A stretch of DNA of 64,000 bases from Arenibacter sp. ARW7G5Y1 (GCF_003201775.1 NZ_QJJZ01000002.1:186001-250000), one strand, 5' to 3'. Counted from the first letter of the stretch, positions 9,991-20,243 are shown. Program-made: numbers and translations. Notes: generated by a model not told the origin, from the sequence alone.

Positions 9991-10300
9991 CAACAAGTGG
10001 CCGCCCAAGGTCTTCTGCGAATAGTGGAAATGTACAAGGCAGGTACTCAATCTTGATAAGAGGTAACATACAGTTACTTTTTGAATATTCACTTGTAGTA
10101 TCAAATACCTTCATTTTATAAGTTTGTCGGGGACATCAATTACAAATGCTGTTTGAGAAAATTGTTAAATAACACAATAAAACGGCTATATATTTTTCCA
10201 AATAGGAGTTGAATCCATTGTTGTTTCTATTGAAGCTATCTATTTAGCAGTATATAGGAATTGGAAGCAGCTAAAGTTGTCATTCATTGTTTTTAGAAAT

Positions 10301-11278
10301 ATGGTACAGAATAAAATAGATTTAGGTTTTTTTCCAACTCCAGTTCAATATTTGAACCGGCTATCCCAAGAATTTCCAGATTATTCAATTTATATTAAAA
10401 GGGATGACAATACCGGATTAGCTTCTGGAGGCAATAAAACCAGAAAACTGGAATACCTGCTAAAACAGGCGTTGGACGAGCAATGCAATGCTGTAATCAC
10501 CGCAGGGGCCCAACAATCAAATCACTGTCGCCAAACTGCAGCAGCTTGTGCAATGATTGGTTTGGAATGTCATTTATTGTTGGGGGGCAATGAACCAACT
10601 AAATATGATGGCAATTTGCTGTTGTGTAAAATGTTGGGAGCCACCATTAGTTTTACGGGGGAAAATAGAAAAGGGGAGACAATAGCAGATTATAAGAAAT
10701 CTCTGGAAACCAAGAAGCGAAAATGTTTTGTGATTCCTTATGGAGGTTCCAATATTACTGGGGCTCTAGGTTTCGTTAATGCTGTAAAGGAGTTGAAAGC
10801 CCAATTAATTGGGAACAATTTGCAAATCGACTATATATTTTTTGCCTCCAGCTCTGGTGGAATGCAGGCTGGGTTAATGTTGGGCCTTGAGTTATATGGA
10901 TTAAATACCAAATTGGTGCCCATCAATATAGACAAGTCCGAAACCAATGGCATTCCATTGGAGGAAGTAGTGGCGAATATTTTAAATGACGGGGCCAAAC
11001 TACTTAATAGTTCCAAAAACTACGGTCCCCATAATATTCCCCTGAATAAGGATTATGATTCTGCAGGCTATGGGGTAGTTACCGATAATGAGCGTTATAG
11101 TATAAAGGAATTGGCTGTGAAGGAGGGGATTTTATTGGATCCTGTCTACACGGGAAGAGCTTTCTATGGGATGTTGGATTGTTTACAGAACAAGAGAATT
11201 AAAACCAATTCCAATGTGTTGTTTTGGCATACAGGTGGTTTGCCGGCAATATTCAAGTATGCTGAAGAAATTGTTTAG
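10301..11278 (+). CDS. D-cysteine desulfhydrase / ACC deaminase-like PLP enzyme
   Basis: I chose the ATG at 10301 (325 residues); a TTG 24 bp upstream adds an unlikely extension. This is a fold-type II PLP enzyme: the PLP lysine is K46 in SGGNKTRKLEYLL, followed by AGAQQSNHCRQTAAAC, a typical desulfhydrase/deaminase signature, and the C-terminal FWHTGG. The family converts D-cysteine to pyruvate, sulfide and ammonia, or deaminates ACC or other D-amino acids; sequence alone does not choose between them. A D-Ala-D-Ala dipeptidase and RidA follow on the same strand, which favours D-amino-acid catabolism. Confidence 0.85.
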   Translation: MVQNKIDLGFFPTPVQYLNRLSQEFPDYSIYIKRDDNTGLASGGNKTRKLEYLLKQALDEQCNAVITAGAQQSNHCRQTAAACAMIGLECHLLLGGNEPTKYDGNLLLCKMLGATISFTGENRKGETIADYKKSLETKKRKCFVIPYGGSNITGALGFVNAVKELKAQLIGNNLQIDYIFFASSSGGMQAGLMLGLELYGLNTKLVPINIDKSETNGIPLEEVVANILNDGAKLLNSSKNYGPHNIPLNKDYDSAGYGVVTDNERYSIKELAVKEGILLDPVYTGRAFYGMLDCLQNKRIKTNSNVLFWHTGGLPAIFKYAEEIV

Positions 11279-11509
11279 AGCCAAGGGGGATTTGGGAAGG
11301 GCTGTAAATAAATGAACAGCAGTGCCTGATAAATCCCAATGTAAAAATAATGCCGAGGAGTAAACTATTTGCCGGTTAATCAGTCTAGGAAGAAATTGCC
11401 CTTTGCCCAATGGCAACGATACAGGTTAGATATGATATGCGCTGCGAAATTATTAAAGGCACATATGGCTATAAACCGTTTGTAATTTTTTAACCATAAG
11501 GATAATTAT

Positions 11510-12184
11510 ATGAAAAGTATTAATGACCAAGTTATCTCTAAATTGATTCTTTGCTTTGTTTTTGTTTTAACACTGTTAAGTTGTGGAACCAAGCCTCCAC
11601 TTGAAAAAGGGGATTTTATAGCAACGGATTTAGTGGAACTTATTACGCTGGATTCCTCCTTTCAACTAGACATAAGGTACGCCTCCAGTAACAATTTTGT
11701 GGGAAAACCAGTTTACAAGGAAGCTCGGGCTTTTCTTCAGAGACCTGCCGCTTTGGCCTTGGTAGAAGCCTCCAAAGAGTTAAAGAAGCATGGTTATGGG
11801 GTCAAAATTTTTGATGGATATAGACCTTGGAGTGTTACCAAAACATTTTGGGATATCACTCCTAAGGAACAACGGAACTTTGTAGCCGACCCAAGTGAAG
11901 GTTCCCGCCATAATAGAGGCTGTGCCATAGACCTTACCTTGTATGAGTTATCGACTGGAGAGGAAGTAATTATGCCAAGTGAATATGACGAATTCAACGA
12001 ACGTGCTTATCCTTATTATGAAGGGGGCACCGATGAACAAAGAAAAATGAGAGATCTCTTAAGGTCTGTGATGGAAGCACATGACTTTAAAGTCTACGAA
12101 TATGAATGGTGGCATTTTGACTACAAGGATTGGAGAAAATATCGCATTCAAAATATTCCTTTTTCGAATATCAAAACTAATTAA
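11510..12184 (+). CDS. D-alanyl-D-alanine dipeptidase, VanX type (M15D), lipoprotein
   Basis: A 224-residue protein. A lipoprotein signal ends in LLSC. The zinc peptidase motifs of M15D enzymes are present: SRHNRGCAIDL (SxHxxGxAxD) at about 130-140 and EWWHF at about 199-203, plus DGYRPWSV. These enzymes release free D-alanine from the peptidoglycan dipeptide D-Ala-D-Ala. There is no vanH/vanA-type ligase near, so a catabolic or cell-wall recycling role is more likely than glycopeptide resistance. Confidence 0.92.
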   Translation: MKSINDQVISKLILCFVFVLTLLSCGTKPPLEKGDFIATDLVELITLDSSFQLDIRYASSNNFVGKPVYKEARAFLQRPAALALVEASKELKKHGYGVKIFDGYRPWSVTKTFWDITPKEQRNFVADPSEGSRHNRGCAIDLTLYELSTGEEVIMPSEYDEFNERAYPYYEGGTDEQRKMRDLLRSVMEAHDFKVYEYEWWHFDYKDWRKYRIQNIPFSNIKTN

Positions 12185-12306
12185 AGTAAATCTTTAAGTA
12201 TCATTGAAAGAAACTATTATTGTAGTCAATGCAGGGTTATGTGCTCCTAGAATGGTAGGTTCCATTTCTTGAAACATTGCCATAAAGGCTTTAAAAAAGT
12301 TTGAGA

Positions 12307-14295
12307 ATGAAAGGTAGAATATTTGGTTTAATTGCAATGATGTTCATACAGTCCACGGTCCTAAATGCACAGCTATTGCAAGGGCCATTGCCTACGGACA
12401 AAAATCTATCATTTGATATCTCCTCCAAGGAAAGTCACAGGTTTACAATACAACTGGAAGGGGAGCAACTTACAAACTTCGAATTGGTTCAAAAAGGGAT
12501 CGATGTGGTCATAACCACATATAATGTTGAAGGGCAGAAAATTAAAGATTTTGATAGTCCAAATGGTAAGTCTGGCTCAGAATTCTTCCATATCAAGTCT
12601 GATGTTGGAGGAATTTATGGTATTGAAGTTAAAGCCATTGATCAGAATGGTTTGGGCAGTTATGACATTGGTGTAATTCAATCAGAAACGCTAGCTGGCT
12701 CTCCGGAGCAACAGATGGAACAATTGCTTGCCCCGTGGGATAGGTCCTCTTCCCCTGGTTTTGCTGTTGCAGTAGTAGACAAAGGTGCAGTGGTTTATAA
12801 GAAAGGTTATGGAATTGCCAATTTAGAATACGACATTCCTATTGGTCCGGCCACAGTTTTTCATATAGCCTCTGTTTCAAAACAATTTACGGTGTTCGCC
12901 ATACTACTACTGGAAAGGGCGGGTATGCTAAGTCTGGAGGATGATGTAAGGAAATATATTCCGGAGCTTGCTGATTTTGGTGAGACCATTACACTTAGAC
13001 ATTTGGCATCCCATACTAGCGGATTAAGGGATCAATGGGATATACTGGCCATGGCAGGTTGGCGAATGGATGATATTATAACCACCGAACACGTTATGAA
13101 ACTTGTGGGCGCACAAAAGGAATTGAACTTTAAGCCGGGTGATGAATTTCTTTACTGTAATACGGGGTTTACTTTACTGGCCGAAGTTGTGGCGCGTTTA
13201 ACCAATATGTCATTTGCCGAATTTACCAAAATTAAAATCTTCGATTCCTTGAAGATGAAGAACACTTTTTTTTATGATGATTACGAAAGAATTGTAAGGA
13301 ACAGGGCGTATTCTTATCAAACGAGCGACACGGGATTGAAAAAAAGTGTTCTGAATTTTTCGAATGTGGGGCCCACAGGCCTTTTCACAACAGTGGAAGA
13401 TCTGAGTCTTTGGGCTATGAATTTTTCTGATCCTATAATTGGCGACAGCGAGATGTTTAAAACCATGGATACACCGGCAGTTTTAAACAATGGCGAATCA
13501 TTTGGCGGCGCCCTTGGCCAGTTTGTGGGCACCTATAAAGGACTGAAGGAAATACAACATGCGGGTAGCGATGCGGGGTACCGTTCTTATTTGACTCGTT
13601 TTCCGAACGAAGATTTGTCAGTAATAATTCTTAGTAATTCAGCAGATATTAAACCAGATTGGTTGGCCCATGAAATTGTGGATATATATCTTCAAAACAA
13701 AATTCAGATTCAGAGGAAGGAACCCTTGCCGAGTCCAAAACCAAGAGTTGGAAAATTATTAAGTAAAAAAAATGGGCTTCATAAATATAAAGGAAAATAC
13801 AAGTTATCATCAAACTCATTGATAGGCGTCGATATAAATAATGGCAAGCTAACCTATCAAATTGATGGAGATGGAAAACATCATTTGGAGGCTATTTCCT
13901 ACAACAAATTTTATGCAAAAAGTACCAACACCCAAATTCATTTTAATGCTGATGAACAAGGGATAATCAGGTCTATGAACTTAATAATGGGAGGTAAAAA
14001 TTCCAAGGCTCAAAAATTGGTTACAACCCAACTTCAGGATTTTACGGGAAGTTTTTATAGTGGGGAATTATCAACTACCTATACCATCCAACTGATTCAG
14101 GGAAAACTAATAGTGAAACACCAGAGAATCCAGGATTTTGAATTATTCCCCTTAGGAGAAGATGCTTTTAAGGCCCGACCTTGGTTTTTTAAGAATATTA
14201 AGTTTATAAGAAACAAGAATAATGAGATAATTGGATGTAGGGTGTCTTCGAACAGAGCTAAAAATGTAGCATTTAAAAAAATAGTAACTCCCTAA
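12307..14295 (+). CDS. Secreted serine hydrolase, class C beta-lactamase family
   Basis: Start set at the ATG at 12307, two codons after a TTG, giving 662 residues and a signal peptide ending VLNAQ. Residues about 25-120 form a beta-rich N-terminal domain. The beta-lactamase/PBP domain spans about 135-450, with SxxK at S189-V-S-K192, YxN in FLYCNTGFTLL, and a late QHAGSDAGYRS segment. The C-terminal 180 residues are beta-rich, as in D-aminopeptidase-like relatives. It follows the D-Ala-D-Ala dipeptidase by about 120 bp. An activity on D-amino-acid-containing peptides would fit the neighbours but is not shown by sequence. Confidence 0.87.
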   Translation: MKGRIFGLIAMMFIQSTVLNAQLLQGPLPTDKNLSFDISSKESHRFTIQLEGEQLTNFELVQKGIDVVITTYNVEGQKIKDFDSPNGKSGSEFFHIKSDVGGIYGIEVKAIDQNGLGSYDIGVIQSETLAGSPEQQMEQLLAPWDRSSSPGFAVAVVDKGAVVYKKGYGIANLEYDIPIGPATVFHIASVSKQFTVFAILLLERAGMLSLEDDVRKYIPELADFGETITLRHLASHTSGLRDQWDILAMAGWRMDDIITTEHVMKLVGAQKELNFKPGDEFLYCNTGFTLLAEVVARLTNMSFAEFTKIKIFDSLKMKNTFFYDDYERIVRNRAYSYQTSDTGLKKSVLNFSNVGPTGLFTTVEDLSLWAMNFSDPIIGDSEMFKTMDTPAVLNNGESFGGALGQFVGTYKGLKEIQHAGSDAGYRSYLTRFPNEDLSVIILSNSADIKPDWLAHEIVDIYLQNKIQIQRKEPLPSPKPRVGKLLSKKNGLHKYKGKYKLSSNSLIGVDINNGKLTYQIDGDGKHHLEAISYNKFYAKSTNTQIHFNADEQGIIRSMNLIMGGKNSKAQKLVTTQLQDFTGSFYSGELSTTYTIQLIQGKLIVKHQRIQDFELFPLGEDAFKARPWFFKNIKFIRNKNNEIIGCRVSSNRAKNVAFKKIVTP

Positions 14296-14422
14296 TTGGC
14301 ATAAAAACCGAAAAAAACAAGGGTGTTGATTAGAAGCCCACAAAAAAAAACGGATATCATAGACATTGTATTGTTCTATCCGACTTAGGCTTATTAAAAA
14401 TTAAAAACAATAAAACTTGAAC

Positions 14423-14800
14423 ATGAAAAAAGCAATTAAAAGTGAAATGGCCCCGAAGGCTATAGGTCCTTATAATCAGGCCATCGAGTGTAACGGAATG
14501 GTTTTTGTCTCGGGACAGTTACCCTTAAATTTAAATTCCGAAATGCCACAAAATGTCGCGGATCAAACAACGCAGGTTTTGAAAAATTTGGAATATGTTT
14601 TATTTGAAGCTGGGTTGAGTTTTGATAACGTGGTGAAAACCACATGCTATTTGACCGATATGGATGATTTTGCAGAAATGAACAAAGTGTATTCCTCCTG
14701 TTTTCAGAATGTACCGCCAGCAAGGGCTACAATCGCGGTGCGTTCATTGCCTCTTAACGCCTTGGTTGAGATTGAATGTATAGCAATTAGACCAAGTTAA
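14423..14800 (+). CDS. RidA-family enamine/imine deaminase
   Basis: A 125-residue protein from the ATG at 14423 (a TTG two codons earlier is less likely). It shows the RidA signature: GPYNQAIECNGMVFVSGQLPLN at the start, the conserved arginine in PPARATIAVRSLPLNALVEIECIA at the end. RidA hydrolyses reactive 2-aminoacrylate-type enamines made by PLP enzymes. The PLP enzyme at 10301-11278 can make just such an intermediate, so co-location is metabolically sensible. Confidence 0.93.
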   Translation: MKKAIKSEMAPKAIGPYNQAIECNGMVFVSGQLPLNLNSEMPQNVADQTTQVLKNLEYVLFEAGLSFDNVVKTTCYLTDMDDFAEMNKVYSSCFQNVPPARATIAVRSLPLNALVEIECIAIRPS

Positions 14801-14921
14801 ATTGCTGATAATAGTTTGTTTTTTGTGGTAAACCGGGAATATGGGGCTGCTATCTGCTTTGGGAATTTATCACAATAACTTGCAGGTCCAGTAATCTTCC
14901 AGAAAATTTTGATCGAACAAA

Positions 14922-14954
14922 AATATGCCTTCAAATAAAATTTGAAGGCATATT
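14922..14954. terminator. Bidirectional terminator between ridA-like and ThuA genes
   Basis: A 14-bp perfect stem (AATATGCCTTCAAA / TTTGAAGGCATATT) with a TAAAA loop, followed by CTTTTA on the plus strand. It lies between two convergent genes. Confidence 0.75.
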
Positions 14955-15012
14955 CTTTTATAGCATCTTAAATTAGGACTTAATAGGTAAGGGGTTTAAC
15001 CAAGGTATTATA

Positions 15013-15837
15013 TCAATCATTTACGGATTTGTCCACCGCATATAGGATGCCTCCTAACACATGTTTTAAGAAATACTCTTCGGAGTAAGATTCCTCCGTG
15101 TGCCCCAAGGCGGTATAGAACATTCGTCCACCTTCAAATGGTTTGTACCAGGCAATGGGATGTTTATCTTTGTGATTCCCACCTTCATAGGTGGTTTCGT
15201 CCAGTGAAATGAGGACGTGGAAGTCTTCATCTATCCAACGAAAATTGTACCATTCGTCAAAGCGTTTCCATGTTTTTGGTAAGTGCTGTGTTGACAAATG
15301 ATTGGTGTCGTTAACGATAAGGGTAGCCTCCTGTGGTTCTGGATGTCCATTAAAATAGCCGCCGATCATTCTGCCAAACCAGTCCCATTCATATTCTGTT
15401 GTAGATGCCCCGTGGATTCCAATAAAGCCTCCACCGGCTTGCATATATTCCCTAAAGGCAGTTTCCTGTTCCGTATTGAAAACATTTCCACTAGTGTTAA
15501 GGAACATGATACCATCATACTCCTGAAGTTTTTTGTGGTTGAACCATTCTGAATTTTCAGTGGCATCTACCTTAATCCCATTTTGGGCACAAAGGTTTTT
15601 GATTGCCTCTATGCTAACTTCAGTAGATTCGTGGCGGAAATCTTCGGTCTTTGAAAAAATAAGCAACTTTTTGGGCGACATATTCTGACACTGTATGTAA
15701 AACGGTGCTAAACATACCATGCAGAGGATCAGTAATGTGCTTTTTGGTTTCGTTAAAAAAGGTTTGAAAATCCCAAATATTTTTTCGCTCCCGAGTATCT
15801 TGACATGCATGTTGCTGATATTGGATTTTTTTTTCAT
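15013..15837 (-). CDS. ThuA-domain protein (trehalose-utilisation family), exported
   Basis: A 274-residue protein. The N-terminus carries a membrane/signal segment (about 33-47, STLLILCMVCLAPFYIQC). The rest is a ThuA, class I glutamine-amidotransferase-like fold: KKLLIFSKTEDFRHEST, YDGIMFLNTSGNVF, GGGFIGIHGAS and FYTALGHTEESYS. ThuA proteins are linked to oxidised sugar metabolism in several bacteria. The gene lies 120 bp after the PQQ dehydrogenase on the same strand and is probably the last gene of that operon. Confidence 0.88.
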   Translation of the reverse strand: MKKKSNISNMHVKILGSEKIFGIFKPFLTKPKSTLLILCMVCLAPFYIQCQNMSPKKLLIFSKTEDFRHESTEVSIEAIKNLCAQNGIKVDATENSEWFNHKKLQEYDGIMFLNTSGNVFNTEQETAFREYMQAGGGFIGIHGASTTEYEWDWFGRMIGGYFNGHPEPQEATLIVNDTNHLSTQHLPKTWKRFDEWYNFRWIDEDFHVLISLDETTYEGGNHKDKHPIAWYKPFEGGRMFYTALGHTEESYSEEYFLKHVLGGILYAVDKSVND

Positions 15838-15957
15838 TTTACTTAAAATTAAGTTTATTAAACATTGTATCGGTTTGGCAATATACAGGCATGTTCTACA
15901 AACCTGTACCCGTCTGCCAATCCCAAAGCGTACGGATCGTTCCCTGTGATGGTTCCA

Positions 15958-18162
15958 TCACTTGGTTTCTGTGGCGGCGCTGCTAACCTTAAGGAATTCC
16001 AGGATGGCGTCGGCCTGTTCTTTGGATAGGACATCTTTGAAACTTGGCATTCCTTTGGTTAATCTACTACCATTCATTAGTATATTTTCAAATTCCTGTT
16101 CTACTCTAACTTTTAATGGCATTAGCTTTGGTGCTCTACCCGTGTCGTGACAGCCGGCACAGTTCATATCAAATAATTCATGTCCCAGTTTAATATCGGC
16201 TTTCGAGTAGTCCTCTATGCCACTCCTTCCCACAAGCTCGTCTTGCCGATCAAGTAAAGGTCTTTTAGGTACATCTCCCCTGCCTATTTTAAAAGCTACT
16301 ATACGACCCTTATTGCCATAGAGGTAATCTGCATTGGTTTCCTGGTCGCCACTGACACCTGCCATGAGTGCAACAAATTGTTCATTTCCAACTTTATAGG
16401 TCATAGGGGCCGCTATAATACTGGTCCCAACATCAATATCATGAAGAAGTTCGCCTGTAGAAGCATCGTATATCTTAAGGAATCCATCTATACCGCCTTG
16501 AAAGACCAAATTGCCTTTTGTGGTCATTACACTGCCGTAGCGGCGATCTAGTCTTAATGTTTTTTTGGGATAGGTTATTTTGGCTTCCCAAACTACTTTT
16601 CGCTTTATGGGATCCCAGGCCTTAAGGAAAGATCTAGGTGAGGAATCCGGTTCCCCTTTTATGATTTCCTCAATGGGAGGCCAATCCTCGGGGAATGAAC
16701 CATTGTCGTAAGCTGACCTTAAAATAGCTCCAGTATTCCAGCCTTTTTCCTTTACCTTAAATGGTGTTTTTTGGGCACTGTATATCTGACCGGCCTCTGT
16801 TGTGGGAATATAAACCAAACCCGTTTCAGGGTTAAAGGCCATAGGATTCCAATTATGTCCCCCTTGACTACTGGGGAAAATGAGTTTAGGGGTTTGTCTA
16901 TAGTCGCCTTTGCCCGTTTCTACGGGTTTTCCGGTTTTTAAGTCCACATGGCTGGCCCAATTAATATATACGTAGGGATCGGCAGAAATGAGTTCTCCTG
17001 TTTTTCTATCGATTACATAGAAAAAGCCATTTTTTGGAGCCTGCATTATAACCTTTCGGTCACGACCATCAATAGTTAATTCTGCCAGGATCATCTTTTG
17101 GGTAGTGGTATAGTCCCAGTTGTCGGCAGGAGTAGTTTGATAGTGCCATAGGAGCTGTCCATTATCGGGGTTGATGGCCAATATACAATTTAAGAAAAGG
17201 TTGTCTCCACCGGCCGGACTTCGGAGATGTCTGCTCCACGGAGCTCCATTGCCAGTGCCTACGTATAGGATATTGAGCTCAGGGTCATAGGCCATACCAT
17301 CCCATGCAGTGCCTCCCAAGCCATTTTCCCATACGCTATTGGGGTCCCAAGTCTTGGCTGCCATTTCCAATTCCGGATGCTCAAAGCCTTTTTTAGGATC
17401 TCCAGGTACGGTATAGAATCTCCAGGCCAATTCCCCACTTTTACTGTTATATGCAGAGATATATCCCCGTGCGTTGTATTCCCCCCCGCTATTACCAATA
17501 ATAACCAAATCCTTTGCAATATATGGTGCTCCCGTACTGGAGTAGCCTTTTGTTCGGTCTACAATGGTGTCTACCCGCCAAACCTGCTCTCCTGTGCCGG
17601 CATCCAATGCATACAGGTAACCGTCCACAGAGGCAACATGCACAAGGCCTTTCCATACAGCAACGCCGCGGTTAGGGCCTGCACAACAATGGTTGTCAAA
17701 GACTTCCGCTGCTATCTCAGGTTTAAATGACCATAACAATTCCCCATTGACAGCGTTTAGTGCGTAAACATTGCCTTTATTTCCAGAAGTAAATAGAATA
17801 CCGTCGACCACTATGGGTGTAGCTTGAAATGCAGTTTCAAAATCTATGTCGTACTGCCAACCAAACCCCAAGTGATCAATATTTTTTTTATTGATGTCAT
17901 TTAGTGGTGAATAATAGGTTTGCTTATAATCACGTCCACCCGTTAGCCAGGATTCGGGTTCGTTATCAGCATTTAAAATACGTTCTTCGGTTATGTTACC
18001 TATTGTTTTATTTTTAGGGTTGCACCCAACAATACCTATAAGAATTAATAATATACAAATATTACAAATTGGCCTACGAACTTTGGGTATCATTAAAAGT
18101 TTCATTAAAGTATTTTTTAATACAGTACGTTTTTCTTGTAAAGTAGGAAGGCTATTTTTCAT
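15958..18162 (-). CDS. PQQ-dependent alcohol/sugar dehydrogenase with C-terminal cytochrome c
   Basis: A 734-residue quinohaemoprotein. Repeated propeller blades (YALNAVNGELLWSFK, YALDAGTGEQVW, and others) fill residues 65-640. The vicinal cysteine pair C159-C160 in HCCAGPNRG is the ring-disulfide motif of methanol/ethanol-type dehydrogenases. The C-terminal domain binds haem c through C668-A-G-C671-H672, with GMPSF giving a likely axial methionine. The first ATG overlaps the upstream stop by 11 bp (translational coupling); a second ATG at 18105 would give a neater lipoprotein signal ending IVGC. It acts in the periplasm or outer envelope face. No PQQ synthesis genes are in the window. Confidence 0.9.
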   Translation of the reverse strand: MKNSLPTLQEKRTVLKNTLMKLLMIPKVRRPICNICILLILIGIVGCNPKNKTIGNITEERILNADNEPESWLTGGRDYKQTYYSPLNDINKKNIDHLGFGWQYDIDFETAFQATPIVVDGILFTSGNKGNVYALNAVNGELLWSFKPEIAAEVFDNHCCAGPNRGVAVWKGLVHVASVDGYLYALDAGTGEQVWRVDTIVDRTKGYSSTGAPYIAKDLVIIGNSGGEYNARGYISAYNSKSGELAWRFYTVPGDPKKGFEHPELEMAAKTWDPNSVWENGLGGTAWDGMAYDPELNILYVGTGNGAPWSRHLRSPAGGDNLFLNCILAINPDNGQLLWHYQTTPADNWDYTTTQKMILAELTIDGRDRKVIMQAPKNGFFYVIDRKTGELISADPYVYINWASHVDLKTGKPVETGKGDYRQTPKLIFPSSQGGHNWNPMAFNPETGLVYIPTTEAGQIYSAQKTPFKVKEKGWNTGAILRSAYDNGSFPEDWPPIEEIIKGEPDSSPRSFLKAWDPIKRKVVWEAKITYPKKTLRLDRRYGSVMTTKGNLVFQGGIDGFLKIYDASTGELLHDIDVGTSIIAAPMTYKVGNEQFVALMAGVSGDQETNADYLYGNKGRIVAFKIGRGDVPKRPLLDRQDELVGRSGIEDYSKADIKLGHELFDMNCAGCHDTGRAPKLMPLKVRVEQEFENILMNGSRLTKGMPSFKDVLSKEQADAILEFLKVSSAATETK

Positions 18163-19396
18163 TGGTTCGTTTAGTGTAAATCATTTCCAAAAATTTTTCA
18201 ACTGCTTTTTCTGCGAAGATCGGGTCATTAATATTGGCATCAATTTCTTCAATATCAATTTCAGGACTGAGGTTGCTCTTTAAAGCATCCAGAAATGCTT
18301 GGTCCGCCTGTGGATCCCAAAACAATTGTGGTTCATCTTTTTCATTTATTGAATCGAGCATAGAATACCCCTTGGTCGGTATAACAAATGCTATTTTTCC
18401 CTTTGCAGCATTGGCCTTTTGAGCAAATATTTTTCCCAGTTCCCGGTTTTCGTCTACAGTGGTCCTCATCAAAGTAACATTGGGGTTCCACTGATAGAAC
18501 AATCGGTTGTTGTACTTTGAATTGATGGTTTCGGGGCTTCCAAAATTGCACATATCAATGCATCCCGGGGCTATAAGATGGGGGATGCCCATTTTTCCTG
18601 GGGCTTCAAGCCTTTCATTTCCTGCGTCGAAGACCCCGCCACATAAGGTGTCGGCCCATTCAGTGGTGGTCAGGTCCAATACACCTTCTATGACTCCATC
18701 GTTAACCAATTTTTCCATGGTTTTGCCACCTGCTCCAGTAGCGTGAAATATGAGGACCTCAAAACCTTTTGAACTGAGCATATCGCGGCAGCGATCGATA
18801 CATGGCGTGGTATTTCCAAACATGGAGGCAGCAACTATGGGCTTTCCTTTCTCGATTTCCAATTTTACATCAAGCATTCCTGCCAATGCAGCTGCGGCAT
18901 TGGTCAGGAAAATTTTACTTATGGTATTTATCCCGGCTATATCGGTCAAGGAGGGTGCCAAAATAATATCACTGGTCCCCAAGTAGGGGCCAACATCCCC
19001 GGATGCTACTGTAGAGATGCATATTTTGGGCATTCCGAAGGGCAGCGATCTCATGGCGGCCGTGACCATATTTGTACCTGCCGTGCCACCCATTCCTATT
19101 ATGCCGTCAAATTGCTCTTTTGTGTGTAAACCTTTGGTTATCTCACTGGCGCCATTGGACATAACTGCAATTGCCTTGCCCCGGTCATTTGCTTCACGAA
19201 GGGTCGAGAGATCGGTTCCGGCAGCCCTTGCTACTTCCTGGGCGTCTATATCAATTTGAAATAGATCGGTAGCACCCATAACTCCGGTATTGATAGTAAT
19301 TACTTGGAATCCTCTTTTTATAAAAAGGTCTATCACGAATTTGTATTCGATCGCCTTAGTATCAAAAGCACCAATGACTACAATTTTTTTAGACAT
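18152..19396 (-). CDS. Tm-1-like ATP-binding (UPF0261) protein
   Basis: A 414-residue protein matching UPF0261 along its length: [18 protein letters not shown] at the N-terminus, [22 protein letters not shown] with a glycine-rich nucleotide-binding look, [13 protein letters not shown], and [22 protein letters not shown]. In tomato, Tm-1 joins this domain to a TIM barrel in one protein that blocks a tobamovirus replicase; the bacterial biochemical role is not established. Here the two halves are adjacent genes overlapping by 8 bp with the TIM-barrel gene upstream. It lacks any sign of being a defence gene; metabolic context is stronger. Confidence 0.93.
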   Translation of the reverse strand: MSKKIVVIGAFDTKAIEYKFVIDLFIKRGFQVITINTGVMGATDLFQIDIDAQEVARAAGTDLSTLREANDRGKAIAVMSNGASEITKGLHTKEQFDGIIGMGGTAGTNMVTAAMRSLPFGMPKICISTVASGDVGPYLGTSDIILAPSLTDIAGINTISKIFLTNAAAALAGMLDVKLEIEKGKPIVAASMFGNTTPCIDRCRDMLSSKGFEVLIFHATGAGGKTMEKLVNDGVIEGVLDLTTTEWADTLCGGVFDAGNERLEAPGKMGIPHLIAPGCIDMCNFGSPETINSKYNNRLFYQWNPNVTLMRTTVDENRELGKIFAQKANAAKGKIAFVIPTKGYSMLDSINEKDEPQLFWDPQADQAFLDALKSNLSPEIDIEEIDANINDPIFAEKAVEKFLEMIYTKRTNEK

Positions 19397-20243
19397 TTTT
19401 TGGCTTGTTTTGTTTAAAGCTGATTTGTTTAAACCTTTTGATTTGATTGGTTATGGCCGTTTCGGTAGGGAGTCGCTCCATTGAACTGGCTCCGTAAAAC
19501 CCATCGACCCCTATTACCCGGTCCATGATATATTGGGCATCCTCAGGTTCTGCAATGGGACCACCATGACATAATACTATGACTTCCTTGTTCAAGTTTT
19601 TACAAGTGTCGACAATCTCCTGAATATCCAATACACATTGTTCCATGGATTTGGAAGTTTGGGCGCCTATTTTTCCTTTCGTGGTTAGCCCCATATGCGC
19701 AACTATGACGTCCGCACCAGCTTCGGTCATTAGCTTGGCTTCAGTGGGGTTAAATACATAGGGGGTCGTTAGTAATTCTAAACTTCTCGCTGCCTTTACA
19801 AGTTCTACTTCCAACATATAACTCATACCGGTCTCTTCCAAATTGGCCCTAAATCCCCCATCTATCAAACCTACCGTTGGGAAATTTTGAATACCGGCAA
19901 ACCCCATTCTTTTAAGGTCCTTTAAAAATGAATCCCGCAGCATAAATGGATCTGTCCCGCAAACCCCGGCCAATACGGGGGTATGTTTTACTGCTGGAAG
20001 GATTTCATAAGCCATTTCCTTGACAATGTCATTGGCATTGCCAAAAGGCAATAAACCTGATAACGAACCTCTGCCTGCCATCCGATAGCGACCGGAATTA
20101 TAGATAACGATAAGGTCTATACCTCCCGCTTCTTCACATTGGGCGGAAATTCCTGTGCCGGCTCCCCCCCCGATTATGGGTTGCCCTTGGGCGATTTTTT
20201 CTTTGAGACTCTCAAGAATCTCCATTCTAGTTTGTGTATTCAT
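19389..20243 (-). CDS. PEP-hydrolase-family TIM-barrel protein
   Basis: A 284-residue protein of the family once called TIM-barrel signal transduction protein, now PEP hydrolase-like. Key phrases: [17 protein letters not shown] (24-40), [19 protein letters not shown] (48-66), [12 protein letters not shown] (121-132), AHMGLTTKG with H183, and [11 protein letters not shown] with H226. It is first in the leftward operon and has a sigma-54 promoter 30 bp upstream. Its sequence resembles the N-terminal half of the divergent regulator at 20452-22197, which has asparagine and tyrosine in place of H183 and H226. The true substrate is unknown. Confidence 0.9.
   Translation of the reverse strand: MNTQTRMEILESLKEKIAQGQPIIGGGAGTGISAQCEEAGGIDLIVIYNSGRYRMAGRGSLSGLLPFGNANDIVKEMAYEILPAVKHTPVLAGVCGTDPFMLRDSFLKDLKRMGFAGIQNFPTVGLIDGGFRANLEETGMSYMLEVELVKAARSLELLTTPYVFNPTEAKLMTEAGADVIVAHMGLTTKGKIGAQTSKSMEQCVLDIQEIVDTCKNLNKEVIVLCHGGPIAEPEDAQYIMDRVIGVDGFYGASSMERLPTETAITNQIKRFKQISFKQNKPKNV

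Larger units (their letters stand above)
8318..10300. other. Decayed 2-kb region without intact genes
   Basis: No intact gene was found. It contains two relics annotated separately (8451-8771 and 9703-9990). A third weak open stretch lies on the minus strand at 9320-9526, about 67 codons with phrases such as EVIFIDYSIVKSNLLLG, and no recognised family. An inverted CCAAT/ATTGG pair at about 8384-8394 lies upstream of the metallohydrolase. The remainder is AT-rich with frequent stops. It looks like the remains of genes that were once part of the accessory cluster to the left. Confidence 0.6.

Noticed and set aside
11510-12184. Glycopeptide resistance gene
   Set aside because: VanX-type enzyme alone; no VanH, VanA-type ligase or VanRS near it.
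15878-15896. Second sigma-54-like site (GG-N10-GC) near the ThuA start
   Set aside because: It points rightward into the end of the PQQ gene and fits the consensus poorly.
18152-20243. Antiviral defence role for the Tm-1-like genes
   Set aside because: Tm-1 blocks a virus in tomato only; here the genes are joined to a PQQ dehydrogenase and ThuA gene, with no defence genes around.
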